Of a stretch of DNA of 64,000 nucleotides, positions 1 through 15,616 are shown one piece after another. Both the position numbers and the translations under genes were made by a program. Source of the stretch: an uncultured Aquabacterium sp. Lineage in GTDB: Bacteria > Pseudomonadota > Gammaproteobacteria > Burkholderiales > Burkholderiaceae_C. Positions within the stretch are counted from its first letter, which is position 1; every line of letters starts with the position of its first letter. Below the pieces are notes generated by a model. That model did no database searches, was not told where the DNA came from, and was given only the letters and a program-made list of their open reading frames with translations. Location: the NCBI RefSeq assembly GCF_913773725.1, contig NZ_CAJYGK010000100.1:46712-110711 (forward strand), written 5' to 3'.

Positions 1-257
1 TCGGCGCCGTCGGGATGGTAGGGCACACCGATGACGAGCGCGTGAGGCTGCCACTCGGCCACGAGCGCCGCGATCTGCTCGAACCGAGCCGCCCCTTCGG
101 CCGCGATGGTGCGCAGCGGCTGGGCCTGGCGGGTGTAGGAGTTGCCCGTGGCGACGCCGACCCGCTTGAGTCCGTAGTCGAAGGCGAGAAACGTCTGGAC
201 GCCGCCTGCGGCGACGCCCTGTTGGCCCCGCGCGGGGCCTGTGGCCTGACCGCTCAT
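1..257 (-). CDS. ruvX: RuvX/YqgF, putative Holliday junction resolvase (3' end beyond window)
   Basis: N-terminal 85 residues of a YqgF/RuvX family protein; the C-terminal part runs off the left edge. Visible are the RNase H-fold first strand FLAFDYGLKRVGVATG, holding the family's catalytic Asp, and the second strand HALVIGVPYHPDG. Family members process 16S rRNA 5' ends and have been proposed to resolve Holliday junctions. The ATG overlaps the yqgE stop (ATGA at 254-257), so the two genes are translationally coupled in the usual yqgE-ruvX order. The about 20 residues before the fold are Gly/Ala/Gln rich and poorly conserved, so a later start cannot be excluded. Confidence 0.85.
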   Translation of the reverse strand, partial: MSGQATGPARGQQGVAAGGVQTFLAFDYGLKRVGVATGNSYTRQAQPLRTIAAEGAARFEQIAALVAEWQPHALVIGVPYHPDGA

Positions 258-841
258 GCGTGCCCGGCCTCGCCCATCAGGAAATGACGGTCGACGCCCA
301 GCAGCGACAGGGCGCGGTCGTAGCGCTCCTCGACCGGGGCATCGAAGATGATGTCCGGATCGGCCGGGGCGGTCAGCCAGCCATTGCGGGAGATCTCGTC
401 TTCCAGCTGGCCGGCGCTCCAGCCGGCATAACCCAGCGTGATGAAGACCTTGCGCGGGCCTGCGCCATTGGAAATGGCTTCCAGCACATCGCGCGAAGTG
501 GTCATCTCCAGCCCGCCTTCGATCTTCATGGACGAGCTGTAATGCCCGCCCTCCTCGTCCAGGCTTTCGTGCAGCACGAAGCCGCGCTCCGTCTGCACCG
601 GCCCACCGAAGTAGACCGGCGTGCTCGCCAGGTCATCCCGGTCCAGGTTGAGGTCGACCTTCTCGAACAGGTGGCGCAGGTCGATTTCGATCGGGCGGTT
701 GATGACCAGACCCAGCGCCCCCTTTTCGGTGTGCTCGCACAGGTAGACCACCGTCCCGGCAAAATGGCCGTCCACCATGCCGGGCATGGCGATGAGGAAC
801 TGGTTGGTCAGATTGATCGGGGATGCGGCGCCTTCGGACAT
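254..841 (-). CDS. yqgE: YqgE/AlgH family protein (DUF179)
   Basis: A 195-residue protein of the UPF0301/YqgE family, close to the usual length of about 187. Recognisable blocks are LTNQFLIAMPGMVDGHFAGT at the N-terminus, VVYLCEHTEKGALGLVINRP, VYFGGPVQTERGFVLH and the late block FITLGYAGWSAGQLEDEI. The biochemical function of the family is not settled; related AlgH proteins affect regulation in pseudomonads. It is the upstream partner of ruvX. The ATG at 841 follows a short divergent intergenic region shared with the photolyase gene. Confidence 0.92.
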   Translation of the reverse strand: MSEGAASPINLTNQFLIAMPGMVDGHFAGTVVYLCEHTEKGALGLVINRPIEIDLRHLFEKVDLNLDRDDLASTPVYFGGPVQTERGFVLHESLDEEGGHYSSSMKIEGGLEMTTSRDVLEAISNGAGPRKVFITLGYAGWSAGQLEDEISRNGWLTAPADPDIIFDAPVEERYDRALSLLGVDRHFLMGEAGHA

Positions 842-943
842 GGTCCGGATTTTAGTCGTCCCGGGGTCAGGTGCGCCGCCTGGTCTGAAAAGGCCTGCCG
901 GCGTGTCACAGTCCTGCCCTGTCTTCGTCCCTGCCACCCTGCC

Positions 944-2506
944 ATGAGCAAACACCTGGAGTCTGCCCTCGTCTGGTTCCGCCGCGATCTGCGCTGCCAG
1001 GACCACGCCGCGCTGTTTCACGCCTTGAAAGCCGCGCGCAAGGTGTGGTGTGTCTTCGTGTTCGACGAGGCCATCCTCGCGCCGTTGCCCCGAACCGACC
1101 GCCGGGTGGCCTTCATCCGCGAGAGCCTGGTGGAACTGGACGCCGGGCTGGCGGCGCTGGCCACGGGCGCCCGCACAGGACAGCCCCAGCCAAGCGGGCA
1201 AGGCGCAGGGCTGATCGTGCGCCACGGCAACCCGATCCAGGTGATCCCGGCGCTGGCGGCGCAACTCGGCGTGCAGGCGGTGTACGCCAACCATGATGAC
1301 GAGCCGAGCGCGCTCGAGCGCGATGCCCGGGTACGCGGCCGGCTGAGCGACCTGGGGGTGGCGCTGTACACCTCCAAGGACCATGTGATCTTCGAGCGCA
1401 ACGAGGTGCTCACTGGGAACGACTCGCCCTACGGCGTGTTCACGCCCTACAAGAACGCCTGGCTGAAAAAGCTCGATCCGTTCTACGTCAAGCCTTACCC
1501 CATCGCGCCTTTTGCCGCACGTCTGGCCGTGATTCCCGAAGCGGTGGGCGCCGTGGGAGCGCCCCGCGTGCCGACGCTGGCCGAAATCGGTTTCGAGGAC
1601 CCGGGCGAGCTGAAGGTGGCGCCCGGCATGCACGGGGCGCAGGCCCTGCTCGACGACTTCCTCACGCGCATCGACCGCTACGACGAGACGCGCGACTTTC
1701 CCGGCATCAAGGGCCCGAGCTACCTGTCGACGCACCTGCGCTTCGGGACGGTGTCGGTGCGGCAGCTTGCCGGGCTGGCCTGGGAGCGCATGCAGGCGGG
1801 CTCGGAAGGCGCCCGAACCTGGTTGTCGGAGCTGATCTGGCGGGATTTCTACCACCAGATCCTGCACCACCATCCGCACGTGGTGGGCCACGCCTACAAG
1901 CGCGAGTACGACCGGATCAAATGGGCCCACGGCGCCCGGGCAGAGGCCCACTTCCAGGCCTGGTGCGGTGGGAGGACCGGCTACCCGCTGGTGGATGCCG
2001 CCATGCGTCAGTTGAACCAGACTGGCTATATGCACAACCGCCTGCGCATGGTCACGGCCAGCTTCCTGGTGAAGGACCTCGGCATCGACTGGCGCCGGGG
2101 CGAGGCCTACTTTGCCGAAAAGCTGCTCGATTTCGATCTGGCGGCCAACAACGGCGGCTGGCAATGGGCAGCCTCGACGGGCTGCGACGCCCAGCCCTAC
2201 TTCCGCATCTTCAACCCGGTCAGCCAGAGCGAGAAGTTCGATCCGCAGGGGCGCTTCATCCGCCGCTATGTGCCCGAACTGGCTGCCTTGCCGGATGCCG
2301 CTCTGCATGCGCCCTGGCTGGCCCGCCCTGCCGATCTGGCCGCGGCGCAGGACGTGGTGCTGGGTCGCGACTACCCGCAACCCGTCGTGCAGCACGACGA
2401 AGCCCGGGCCGAGACCCTGGCACGCTTTGCGGTGGTGAAGGACGGGACGGCCGCCCCGAAAGGCCCGGCGACCCGGTCGACGGCACGCCGGCGCACATCT
2501 GCCTGA
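944..2506 (+). CDS. phrB: Deoxyribodipyrimidine photolyase (class I CPD photolyase)
   Basis: A 520-residue cryptochrome/photolyase family enzyme that repairs UV-induced cyclobutane pyrimidine dimers with FADH- and an antenna cofactor. The N-terminal antenna-binding Rossmann domain starts at SALVWFRRDLRCQDHAAL. The FAD domain shows SELIWRDFYHQ near residue 295 (equivalent to the electron-transfer Trp region of E. coli PhrB), TGYMHNRLRM and GGWQWAASTGCDAQPYFRIF near 403-422. The reading frame is open upstream, but ATG 944 is chosen because the conserved domain begins a few codons later. The C-terminal about 20 residues are Lys/Arg/Thr-rich. It is divergent from yqgE and converges on the cyclase gene 16 nt downstream. 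Confidence 0.93.
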   Translation: MSKHLESALVWFRRDLRCQDHAALFHALKAARKVWCVFVFDEAILAPLPRTDRRVAFIRESLVELDAGLAALATGARTGQPQPSGQGAGLIVRHGNPIQVIPALAAQLGVQAVYANHDDEPSALERDARVRGRLSDLGVALYTSKDHVIFERNEVLTGNDSPYGVFTPYKNAWLKKLDPFYVKPYPIAPFAARLAVIPEAVGAVGAPRVPTLAEIGFEDPGELKVAPGMHGAQALLDDFLTRIDRYDETRDFPGIKGPSYLSTHLRFGTVSVRQLAGLAWERMQAGSEGARTWLSELIWRDFYHQILHHHPHVVGHAYKREYDRIKWAHGARAEAHFQAWCGGRTGYPLVDAAMRQLNQTGYMHNRLRMVTASFLVKDLGIDWRRGEAYFAEKLLDFDLAANNGGWQWAASTGCDAQPYFRIFNPVSQSEKFDPQGRFIRRYVPELAALPDAALHAPWLARPADLAAAQDVVLGRDYPQPVVQHDEARAETLARFAVVKDGTAAPKGPATRSTARRRTSA

Positions 2507-2521
2507 GCGGCGCGCGCTGGA

Positions 2522-3652
2522 TCAGAACAGCTCGACGTCGCCCACGTGGGGATGGCCGTTGCCGATCAGGCCCGCGCGCACCAGCGCCTCGAAGCCGACC
2601 ACACGGTTGCGCCCCTGGTGCTTGGCCTGGTAGACCGCCTGGTCTGCCCGTGAGAACGCCGCGTTCGGCGTGTCCTGCAGTTGCACCTCGGTGAACCCGA
2701 CGCTCACGGTGACACGGCCCACCTGGGGGAAGGCATAGCCCTCGACCAGCAAGCGGAAGCGCTCGAAGGCTCCCAGCGCATCCGCTTCCGTGCCGCCGCG
2801 CAGCAGCACGACAAATTCTTCGCCACCGAAGCGATACAGCCGGTCCGAGTGTCGGAAGGTCTGCCGCATGATGCGGGCCACCAGCACCAGCACTTCGTCG
2901 CCGATCAGGTGGCCGTAGCCGTCGTTGACGCGCTTGAAGTGGTCGATGTCGATCACACCCAGCCAGTAGCCGGTGGCCGCTCCCTGGCGCCGTTCGGGGT
3001 CCGCCGGCAGGCCACCCGGCCCTCCCGCCGGAACGACCGGCATCGACGCCTTGAGGAAGGTGGTGTCGAAGGTCTGGCGGTTGAGCAGGCCCGTGAGGGC
3101 ATCGCGCTGGCTGGACTCGAGCAGGCTCTGGAAGTTGGCAAAGACCCGCAGCAGCGTCTGGATGGGCCGCAGCGACTCCGGCGTCAATGCCAGCTCGGAA
3201 CGGACTTCGAGCACGCCCGGCATGCCGATCTCGGCCAGCAGCGGCATCACGCAGGTATAGCGCCCTTCCTTGAGCACGGTCGGGCTGGCGGGCAGCACCG
3301 ACTGCACCGCAGCGCGGATCTCCAGCGCCTCGAGGCGCAACGGAAAGCGCTCCTGGGCCGGCAGGGCGTCCATGTCGGCCCAGACCGGGTCGCTCACGGT
3401 GAGCTGGCCTCGCCGCGCCAGGCCGCTGCACAGCCAGTGCTTGGCATCGGTCTCGGCGCCCACGAGGCGGTACACCCCGACACTGACCGCCCCGAGCAGC
3501 TCCAGGACCCCCTGCGCCAGCGAAACGTCAAGCAGTTCACGGTCGCGCTGGGCCGTGAGCGAAGCCAGCTGCGAGATCGCGTCGTCGGCGAGCGGCCCGG
3601 GCGCAGACAGCGTCGGCGACTCGGTGGATGGGGCGCGAGAAGGGGCGTTCAC
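2522..3652 (-). CDS. GGDEF-domain diguanylate cyclase, last gene of the Chp operon
   Basis: A 376-residue soluble protein. About residues 30-180 form an unassigned, possibly GAF-like sensory region. A linker with DALTGLLNR near residue 186 leads to a complete GGDEF domain with the active-site signature GGEEF near 276-280. An inhibitory RxxD site (RHSD) lies five residues before it. It should therefore make c-di-GMP from two GTP under product feedback. The start is GTG at 3652, without a clear ribosome-binding site, 12 nt after chpA, suggesting co-transcription. The C-terminus, VGDVELF, matches the C-terminal tail of the CheZ-like protein at 27302-27751. No membrane segment is seen. Its position suggests c-di-GMP output tied to pilus chemosensing. 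Confidence 0.92.
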   Translation of the reverse strand: MNAPSRAPSTESPTLSAPGPLADDAISQLASLTAQRDRELLDVSLAQGVLELLGAVSVGVYRLVGAETDAKHWLCSGLARRGQLTVSDPVWADMDALPAQERFPLRLEALEIRAAVQSVLPASPTVLKEGRYTCVMPLLAEIGMPGVLEVRSELALTPESLRPIQTLLRVFANFQSLLESSQRDALTGLLNRQTFDTTFLKASMPVVPAGGPGGLPADPERRQGAATGYWLGVIDIDHFKRVNDGYGHLIGDEVLVLVARIMRQTFRHSDRLYRFGGEEFVVLLRGGTEADALGAFERFRLLVEGYAFPQVGRVTVSVGFTEVQLQDTPNAAFSRADQAVYQAKHQGRNRVVGFEALVRAGLIGNGHPHVGDVELF

Positions 3653-3664
3653 AACAGGAGGGGG

Positions 3665-10456
<6,792 letters not shown>

Positions 10457-10474
10457 GCGTCATCCCGTCCGGGG

Positions 10475-12805
10475 TCAGGAAGCAATCTTGAATCGGGCCA
10501 CCGACTGCTGCAGTTCTTCAGCGGTCTTCGACAGTTCGCGCACGAGCTGCGTGGTGGACCGGGTGCCCTCGCCCGTCTGTTCCGTCACGGCAAAGATGTG
10601 CTGGATGTTGGCCACGACCACGTTGGCCGACTCGGCTTCCTTCAGCGCCTGCGCCGAGATCTGCTCGATCAGCTCGGCCAAACGGCGCGACACGCGGTCG
10701 ATGTCGCCCAGTGCCGAACCGGCGGCGTCAGACAACCGGGCCCCTTCCACCACACCCTGCGTGGAGCGTTCCATGGCGGCCACGGCATCCTGCGTGTCGG
10801 TCTGAATGGTTCGCACCAGCGCGGCAATTTCACGCGTCGCATCGGCCGAGCGTTCGGCCAGACGCTGCACTTCCTCGGCCACCACCGAGAAGCCGCGACC
10901 GGCTTCACCGGCCGAGGCCGCCTGGATGGCGGCGTTCAGCGCCAGCACGTTCGTCTGCTCCGTGATGTCCGAAATCAGCTCGGTGATTTCGCCGATCTCC
11001 TGCGACGACTCGCCCAGCCGCTTGATGCGCTTGGACGTTTCCTGGATCTGTTCGCGGATGGTATTCATGCCGCCGATGGCGTTCTGCACGGCCTCCAGCC
11101 CCGAGTCGGCGGCGGCCAGCGACTGGCGCGCCACCTCGGCCGACTGCTGGGCCTGCGCAGACACCTCGTTGATTCGGCCCGCCATCTGCAGCACCGATTC
11201 ACCGGTCTCGCGGATCTCGCGCAGCTGCTCGTCGGAGGCGGCCAGCAGCTCGGTCGACGTTGCTTCCACCTGGCTGGTGGTGTCCGTCACCCGCTGCACC
11301 GTGCCCTGCACCTGGGCCACGAGGTTGCGCAGTTCTTCCACGGTGAAGTTCACCGAGTCGGCAATCGCGCCGGTGATGTCCTCGGTCACGGTGGCCTGCT
11401 GCGTCAGGTCGCCTTCGGCCACCAGTTGCAGTTCGTTCATCAGCCGCAGAATGGCCGCCTGGTTCGCGTCGTTAACGCGCTTGGCCTCGCGCTCCTGACG
11501 CTCGGCCTCCTGGCGCTGGAATTCGGCGATGCGGGCGCGGTGACGCTGGTCCGTCAGGAAGACCCGTAGCAGGCCCCACGCGGCGGCGGCCGTACCCAGC
11601 AGGAACACCAGAATCAGGGCCACGTTGGCCCCGCCGATGCCTGCGCCATCGTTCAGGCGCGTCTGCACATCCTCCAGGCCTTTGCGCAGCGGTTCGCTGT
11701 CGTCGATGATGGCCACCTGGGCGTCCCGCGCGGCCACCAGACCTTGCAGCGAACCCAGGATGAAGGTGGACTGGGTGCGGGTCCGCTCGAAGATCTTCAG
11801 CAGGGCCTCCAGCTGCTCGCGCAAGGCTGGATCGCGGGTGCCGGTCAGGTGCAGATCGGCATTGCCGGACAGCAGACCTTCGGCGATTTCCTTGAAGGCG
11901 TTGAGGTCCTTGCCCAGCAGGAACACGGCCTCGGTGGACACCCCCTCCACCGTCAGGAACTCGTTGGCCGACTTGCCGATCCGCTGAGTCAGCATCACCA
12001 ACTGGTTCAGTGCCAGTGACTCGCCCGTCGACACCCCGCCCTTTTCCAGCCGCGCGGTGGCAATGCCCTCGGCCAGGTCCAGCAGCTCGGACGACTGCGC
12101 GTTCACCTCGCGCAGGGCCTGGCTCACCTGGGTCAGCGTCTGCTTCTGCGCCAGCACATAGTTGGCGTTCTTCTCGGCCCGGTCGACCAGCTGCAACAGG
12201 GGGGTCAGCGACTCACGCGCCCCGCCCGATACCTCGCTCAGGCCCGCCTTTCTGTCGCCTTGCGCGAGCCCCCGCACGTTCGTGGCCAGCACCTTCACAC
12301 TGTCTTGCACCTCGGAGAACGCCTGCGCCCGCCCCACCAGCGCCTGAGACACCGACTTGGCCAGCCGCTGCGACTGCATCAGCGCCTGGCCCGTCGCACC
12401 GGTCTGGGCCGCACGGCGATCGGCGGAGTTCACCGAGAGGAAGGCGCTCAGCACCAACCCCAGCACGCCCACGGCCAGCACACCACCGAGCAGCCGCTGC
12501 TGGCGATCCAGCCCGAGATGGCCGACCAGGGGCAGCCCCGACTGGGGCTCCAGCACGCCGTCCTCCAGCGTGTCGGCCTTGAGCCGGTTATCAAAGTAGT
12601 CGGGCGGGAATTCCGATGGCGCAGCCTCGGAGATGACGGAGTCGGTCTGTGTCGCTGGCTGCAGGGTCGAGGGGCTGGCCGACTGCGTGTCGACGGTTCG
12701 GGCGCCCGATGTCACGACCATGCCCTCGGTGCTCAAGGCCTCCGGCTGGACCTCGTCCTCCTCGCGCGGCTTGCCCAGCTCCTTGATTCGACTCAGGAAA
12801 CTCAT
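10475..12805 (-). CDS. pilJ: PilJ, methyl-accepting chemotaxis protein of the type IV pilus Chp system
   Basis: A 776-residue transmembrane chemoreceptor. The cytoplasmic N-terminus is followed by a first membrane segment near residues 105-127 ([20 protein letters not shown]). A periplasmic region of about 260 residues with two PilJ-type helical sensor repeats is next, then a second membrane segment near 390-412 and a cytoplasmic coiled-coil signalling domain. The hairpin tip near 607-660 reads [20 protein letters not shown], a variant of the usual NAAIEAARAGE. ATG 12805 is preferred over an in-frame TTG at 12820 because it has a GGAG ribosome-binding site 9 nt upstream. It feeds ChpA through PilI. 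No CheR-binding pentapeptide is present at the C-terminus. Confidence 0.94.
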   Translation of the reverse strand: MSFLSRIKELGKPREEDEVQPEALSTEGMVVTSGARTVDTQSASPSTLQPATQTDSVISEAAPSEFPPDYFDNRLKADTLEDGVLEPQSGLPLVGHLGLDRQQRLLGGVLAVGVLGLVLSAFLSVNSADRRAAQTGATGQALMQSQRLAKSVSQALVGRAQAFSEVQDSVKVLATNVRGLAQGDRKAGLSEVSGGARESLTPLLQLVDRAEKNANYVLAQKQTLTQVSQALREVNAQSSELLDLAEGIATARLEKGGVSTGESLALNQLVMLTQRIGKSANEFLTVEGVSTEAVFLLGKDLNAFKEIAEGLLSGNADLHLTGTRDPALREQLEALLKIFERTRTQSTFILGSLQGLVAARDAQVAIIDDSEPLRKGLEDVQTRLNDGAGIGGANVALILVFLLGTAAAAWGLLRVFLTDQRHRARIAEFQRQEAERQEREAKRVNDANQAAILRLMNELQLVAEGDLTQQATVTEDITGAIADSVNFTVEELRNLVAQVQGTVQRVTDTTSQVEATSTELLAASDEQLREIRETGESVLQMAGRINEVSAQAQQSAEVARQSLAAADSGLEAVQNAIGGMNTIREQIQETSKRIKRLGESSQEIGEITELISDITEQTNVLALNAAIQAASAGEAGRGFSVVAEEVQRLAERSADATREIAALVRTIQTDTQDAVAAMERSTQGVVEGARLSDAAGSALGDIDRVSRRLAELIEQISAQALKEAESANVVVANIQHIFAVTEQTGEGTRSTTQLVRELSKTAEELQQSVARFKIAS

Positions 12806-12858
12806 GTGAACGTGCTCCAAACTGACAACGGGTGAGCCTGTGGCGGGTGAGCACCCGG

Positions 12859-13395
12859 TCAGGCATCGATTTTCAGAAACGCTTCATCGGCCGCCAGCGC
12901 GGCCAGGTCCAGCTCGTACCAGACACGACCCTGGGCATCGGCCAGGGCCCGGACCACGAAGTGCGGGGCGGCCTCGCCGCCTTCGGCGGGCTGGAGCGCA
13001 TCAGGCTGGCGCAGCCCCAACAAGCGGTCGATCAGCAGGCAGGCGTTGAGTTGCAGCCCCTGGTTGAACGCCACCAGACGGCCGGCATCCCGGGCCGGCA
13101 CATCGCTGCCGGTCCGCGGAGCCCGGTCTCGCAGCCCCAGAAAGCGGCCGAGATCCGCCACGCCGTGCAGGTGGCCACGCAGGTTCGCCACGCCCAGGAA
13201 CCAGGGCTGGCTGTGGGGCACGGCCTGAATGGCAGCCACAGGGAAGATTTCGCCCGCCTGGTCCAGCGGCAGCAGGAAGCCATGCGCCGCAATCTCGACC
13301 GCGAGCCAGTTTCGTGTGGGCGCCTGCTCACGCACGCGTTGCAGGCGGTCCGCCAGACGCTGCTGCAGCTGTCGTAGGGCTTCCTTGTTGGCCAT
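12859..13395 (-). CDS. pilI: PilI, CheW-like coupling protein
   Basis: A 178-residue single CheW-domain protein expected to bridge PilJ and ChpA. It shows [18 protein letters not shown], the conserved [20 protein letters not shown] block that contacts receptor and kinase, and a C-terminal strand [19 protein letters not shown]. It sits between pilH and pilJ in the normal pilGHIJ order, 10 nt after pilH and about 50 nt before pilJ. Length and arrangement match other betaproteobacterial PilI proteins. Confidence 0.92.
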   Translation of the reverse strand: MANKEALRQLQQRLADRLQRVREQAPTRNWLAVEIAAHGFLLPLDQAGEIFPVAAIQAVPHSQPWFLGVANLRGHLHGVADLGRFLGLRDRAPRTGSDVPARDAGRLVAFNQGLQLNACLLIDRLLGLRQPDALQPAEGGEAAPHFVVRALADAQGRVWYELDLAALAADEAFLKIDA

Positions 13396-13405
13396 CTGCC
13401 CGCCC

Positions 13406-13771
13406 TCAGCCGAAGGCCTTGATCTTGGCGAGCAACTCGTCCGGGTTCACCGGCTTGACGACGTAATCGCGCGCACCCTGGCGCATGCCCCACACGCGAT
13501 CGGTTTCCTGATTCTTGCTGGAGCAGATGATCACGGGAATCGCGGCGTACTGCGGATCACGGGTGATGGTGCGGGTGAGCTGGAAACCGTTCTGCCCCGG
13601 CATCACGACGTCCATCAGGATCAGATCCGGCTTGTCTTCCTGCAGTCGGCGCAGCGCCTCTTCCCCATTTTCGGCGGTCCGCACCTGATAACCCTTCTTG
13701 GTCAGGAGTTCGGACAGCACGTGCAATTCGGTCTTGGAATCGTCAACCAGCAGTATTTTCTGAATCGGCAT
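13406..13771 (-). CDS. pilH: PilH, single-domain response regulator
   Basis: A 121-residue stand-alone receiver domain. The acidic pocket is in KILLVDDSKTELH, the phospho-acceptor Asp is in LILMDVVMPGQNGFQ, and the conserved Lys is in DYVVKPVNPDELL. In characterised Chp systems PilH opposes PilG, being linked to pilus retraction or acting as a phosphate sink for ChpA. The ATG at 13771 is chosen because the fold begins three codons later; the frame stays open to a GTG at 13804. It lies about 105 nt after pilG, a wider gap than elsewhere in the operon. Confidence 0.92.
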   Translation of the reverse strand: MPIQKILLVDDSKTELHVLSELLTKKGYQVRTAENGEEALRRLQEDKPDLILMDVVMPGQNGFQLTRTITRDPQYAAIPVIICSSKNQETDRVWGMRQGARDYVVKPVNPDELLAKIKAFG

Positions 13772-13877
13772 GCTTTTACCTCGGCACACGACAGGCTGCC
13801 ACAAGGCCGTGGCGGCACGTGTTTCAAATCATTTCTGACACCCCGGATGACGGGACACCACGCGAAAGCCGGGACAC

Positions 13878-14300
13878 TCACCCGCCCGCATACTGGGACA
13901 CGGCCTGAAGCAACTGGTCCTTGGTGAACGGCTTGGTGAGGTAGTCCTGTGAGCCCACCATGCGCCCGCGGGCCTTGTCGAACAGCCCGTCCTTGGACGA
14001 CAGCATGATCACCGGCGTGCGGGCAAAGCGCGGGTTGCGCTTGATGATGGCGCACGTCTGATAGCCATCGAGCCGTGGCATCAGGATGTCGCAGAAGATG
14101 ACGTCCGGCTCGTGGTCATTGACCTTGGAAAGGGCGTCGAAGCCGTCCTCGGCCAGCACCACCTCGTACCCACCCTGCTTCAGAAAGATTTCCGCGCTGC
14201 GCCGGATCGTGTTGCTGTCATCGATGACCAGCACCTTCCTGGCACCCGCACTGCCGGCCGCCTCGGGCCCGGGCTGCGCGGTGTTTTCAATGTCTGACAC
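13878..14300 (-). CDS. pilG: PilG, single-domain response regulator
   Basis: A 140-residue CheY-like receiver with a roughly 20-residue Gly/Ala/Pro-rich N-terminal extension. It shows KVLVIDDSNTIRRSAEIFL, phospho-Asp in VIFCDILMPRLDGYQT and Lys in DYLTKPFTKDQLL. PilG is the ChpA output that promotes pilus extension and, in some species, cyclic-nucleotide signalling. As the first pil gene of the operon, its upstream region (14301-14377) may carry a promoter, although the rubredoxin gene lies only 77 nt further upstream on the same strand. Confidence 0.93.
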   Translation of the reverse strand: MSDIENTAQPGPEAAGSAGARKVLVIDDSNTIRRSAEIFLKQGGYEVVLAEDGFDALSKVNDHEPDVIFCDILMPRLDGYQTCAIIKRNPRFARTPVIMLSSKDGLFDKARGRMVGSQDYLTKPFTKDQLLQAVSQYAGG

Positions 14301-14377
14301 GGACCCGCTCCTCCAAACGTCGGCACCCGCTCAAAAGGCGGGTCACCGTGGTCACAGCTTATATCGTCAGGATGACG

Positions 14378-14551
14378 TCAGACCTGAACCATCTCAAAGT
14401 CGTCCTTGCGTGCGCCGCATTCCGGGCACACCCAGTTCATCGGCACATCCTCCCAGCGGGTCCCCGGGGGAATGCCTTCGTCCGGCAGCCCTGCGGCTTC
14501 GTCGTAAATCCAGCCACAGATCAGGCACATCCAGGTTCGGAATTCGTTCAC
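14378..14551 (-). CDS. Rubredoxin
   Basis: A small electron-transfer protein with the two Cys pairs that bind a single Fe: CLICGW near the N-terminus and CPECGARKDDFEM near the C-terminus, with WEDVPMNWVCPECG typical of the family. The start is uncertain. GTG 14551 gives 57 residues beginning VNEFRTWMC, the normal rubredoxin length; ATG 14530 falls right at the first Cys block and looks too short, and upstream codons are not conserved. It is upstream of pilG and divergent from the thiD-like gene. Its partner oxidoreductase is not in the window. Confidence 0.88.
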   Translation of the reverse strand: MNEFRTWMCLICGWIYDEAAGLPDEGIPPGTRWEDVPMNWVCPECGARKDDFEMVQV

Positions 14552-14659
14552 GTCAACAAGATCAGCTTGAATACAATGGATCGATTGTAGCCACCTGCCG
14601 GACGGCGCCACCCCAGGGTTTCTGGGCACGGCGCACCGGCCAGAGATACTGTTGAACGC

Positions 14660-15616
14660 ATGAATTCACCTCAGAACAGCGCTGATGAAACCACCCCGGT
14701 GACCGGCGAGCAGGATTCCGGTGCGCCGGCATGCGTCCTGAGCTTCAACGCCAATGACCCGAGCGGCGCCTCCGGCATCGGGGCCGACATCGCCACCATC
14801 TCGGCCATGGGGGCGCACGGCCTGCCCGTCGTCACCAGCCTGCTGATCCGTGACACCGCCGAGGTGTTCGAATCGCACGAAATCGACCCCGACGCCGTGG
14901 TGGACCAGGCGCGCTCTATTCTGGAAGACTGCACCATTGCCGCCTGGAAGGTGGGCTTCCTGGGCAGCGCCGAAGGGGTGAGCGCCGTGGCCGAAATCCT
15001 GTCCGACTACTCGGACGTGCCGCTGGTGTCCTACCTGCCCAACCTGTCCTGGATGGACGAAGACCCGCAGACGGCCTACCTGGACGCCTTCCGCGAACTC
15101 ATCCTGCCCGCCACGCGGGTGTTGGTCGGCAACCACAAGACGCTGACCGACTTCCTGCTGCCCGAGTGGGATGCCGAGCGCCAGCCCTCGGCCCGCGAAC
15201 TCGCTGTGGCCGCCGGCGAACTCGGCGCCGACTACGTGCTGGTGACCGGCATCCAGCTGCCAGACCAGTACATCGACAACGTGCTGGCCTCGCCCCAGGG
15301 GGCCCTGTGTGGCGAGCGCTTCGAGCGCTTCGACACCGCCTTCGTCGGCGCGGGCGACACGCTGTCGGCGGCGCTGGCCGCCATCCTGTCGTCGGGCACC
15401 GAGCTGGATGTGGCCGTGTCCGAGGCCTTGAGCTTCCTCGACCAGTCGCTGGATGCGGGTTTCCGCCCCGGCATGGGCGGCGTGGTGCCTGACCGCTTCT
15501 TCTGGGCCCTGCCCCCTGGCGAACAGCCCGCGGAAGGCGCCGCCAGCGCCGCCCCTGAGAACGCCCCCCTTCTTGACGACTCCACCCCGCCGCCTTCTTC
15601 GCGCAATGTCCACTAA
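14660..15616 (+). CDS. thiD: Bifunctional-type hydroxymethylpyrimidine kinase/phosphomethylpyrimidine kinase (ThiD-like)
   Basis: A 318-residue ribokinase-fold kinase expected to phosphorylate 4-amino-5-hydroxymethyl-2-methylpyrimidine in thiamine synthesis. It shows the N-terminal substrate block [16 protein letters not shown], the second block [12 protein letters not shown] and the C-terminal anion-hole and catalytic block [14 protein letters not shown]. Compared with E. coli ThiD the opening motif reads NANDPSG instead of the usual AGSDPSG. A Pro/Ala/Ser-rich tail of about 35 residues overlaps hemL by 11 nt, so the two genes are co-transcribed. Assignment to thiamine synthesis rests on family similarity; no other thi gene is nearby. 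Confidence 0.8.
   Translation: MNSPQNSADETTPVTGEQDSGAPACVLSFNANDPSGASGIGADIATISAMGAHGLPVVTSLLIRDTAEVFESHEIDPDAVVDQARSILEDCTIAAWKVGFLGSAEGVSAVAEILSDYSDVPLVSYLPNLSWMDEDPQTAYLDAFRELILPATRVLVGNHKTLTDFLLPEWDAERQPSARELAVAAGELGADYVLVTGIQLPDQYIDNVLASPQGALCGERFERFDTAFVGAGDTLSAALAAILSSGTELDVAVSEALSFLDQSLDAGFRPGMGGVVPDRFFWALPPGEQPAEGAASAAPENAPLLDDSTPPPSSRNVH

Noticed and set aside
254..2395. 713-codon minus-strand open frame across the photolyase gene
   Set aside because: Only its last 195 codons are a real gene (yqgE); the rest is antisense to photolyase with no recognisable motif.
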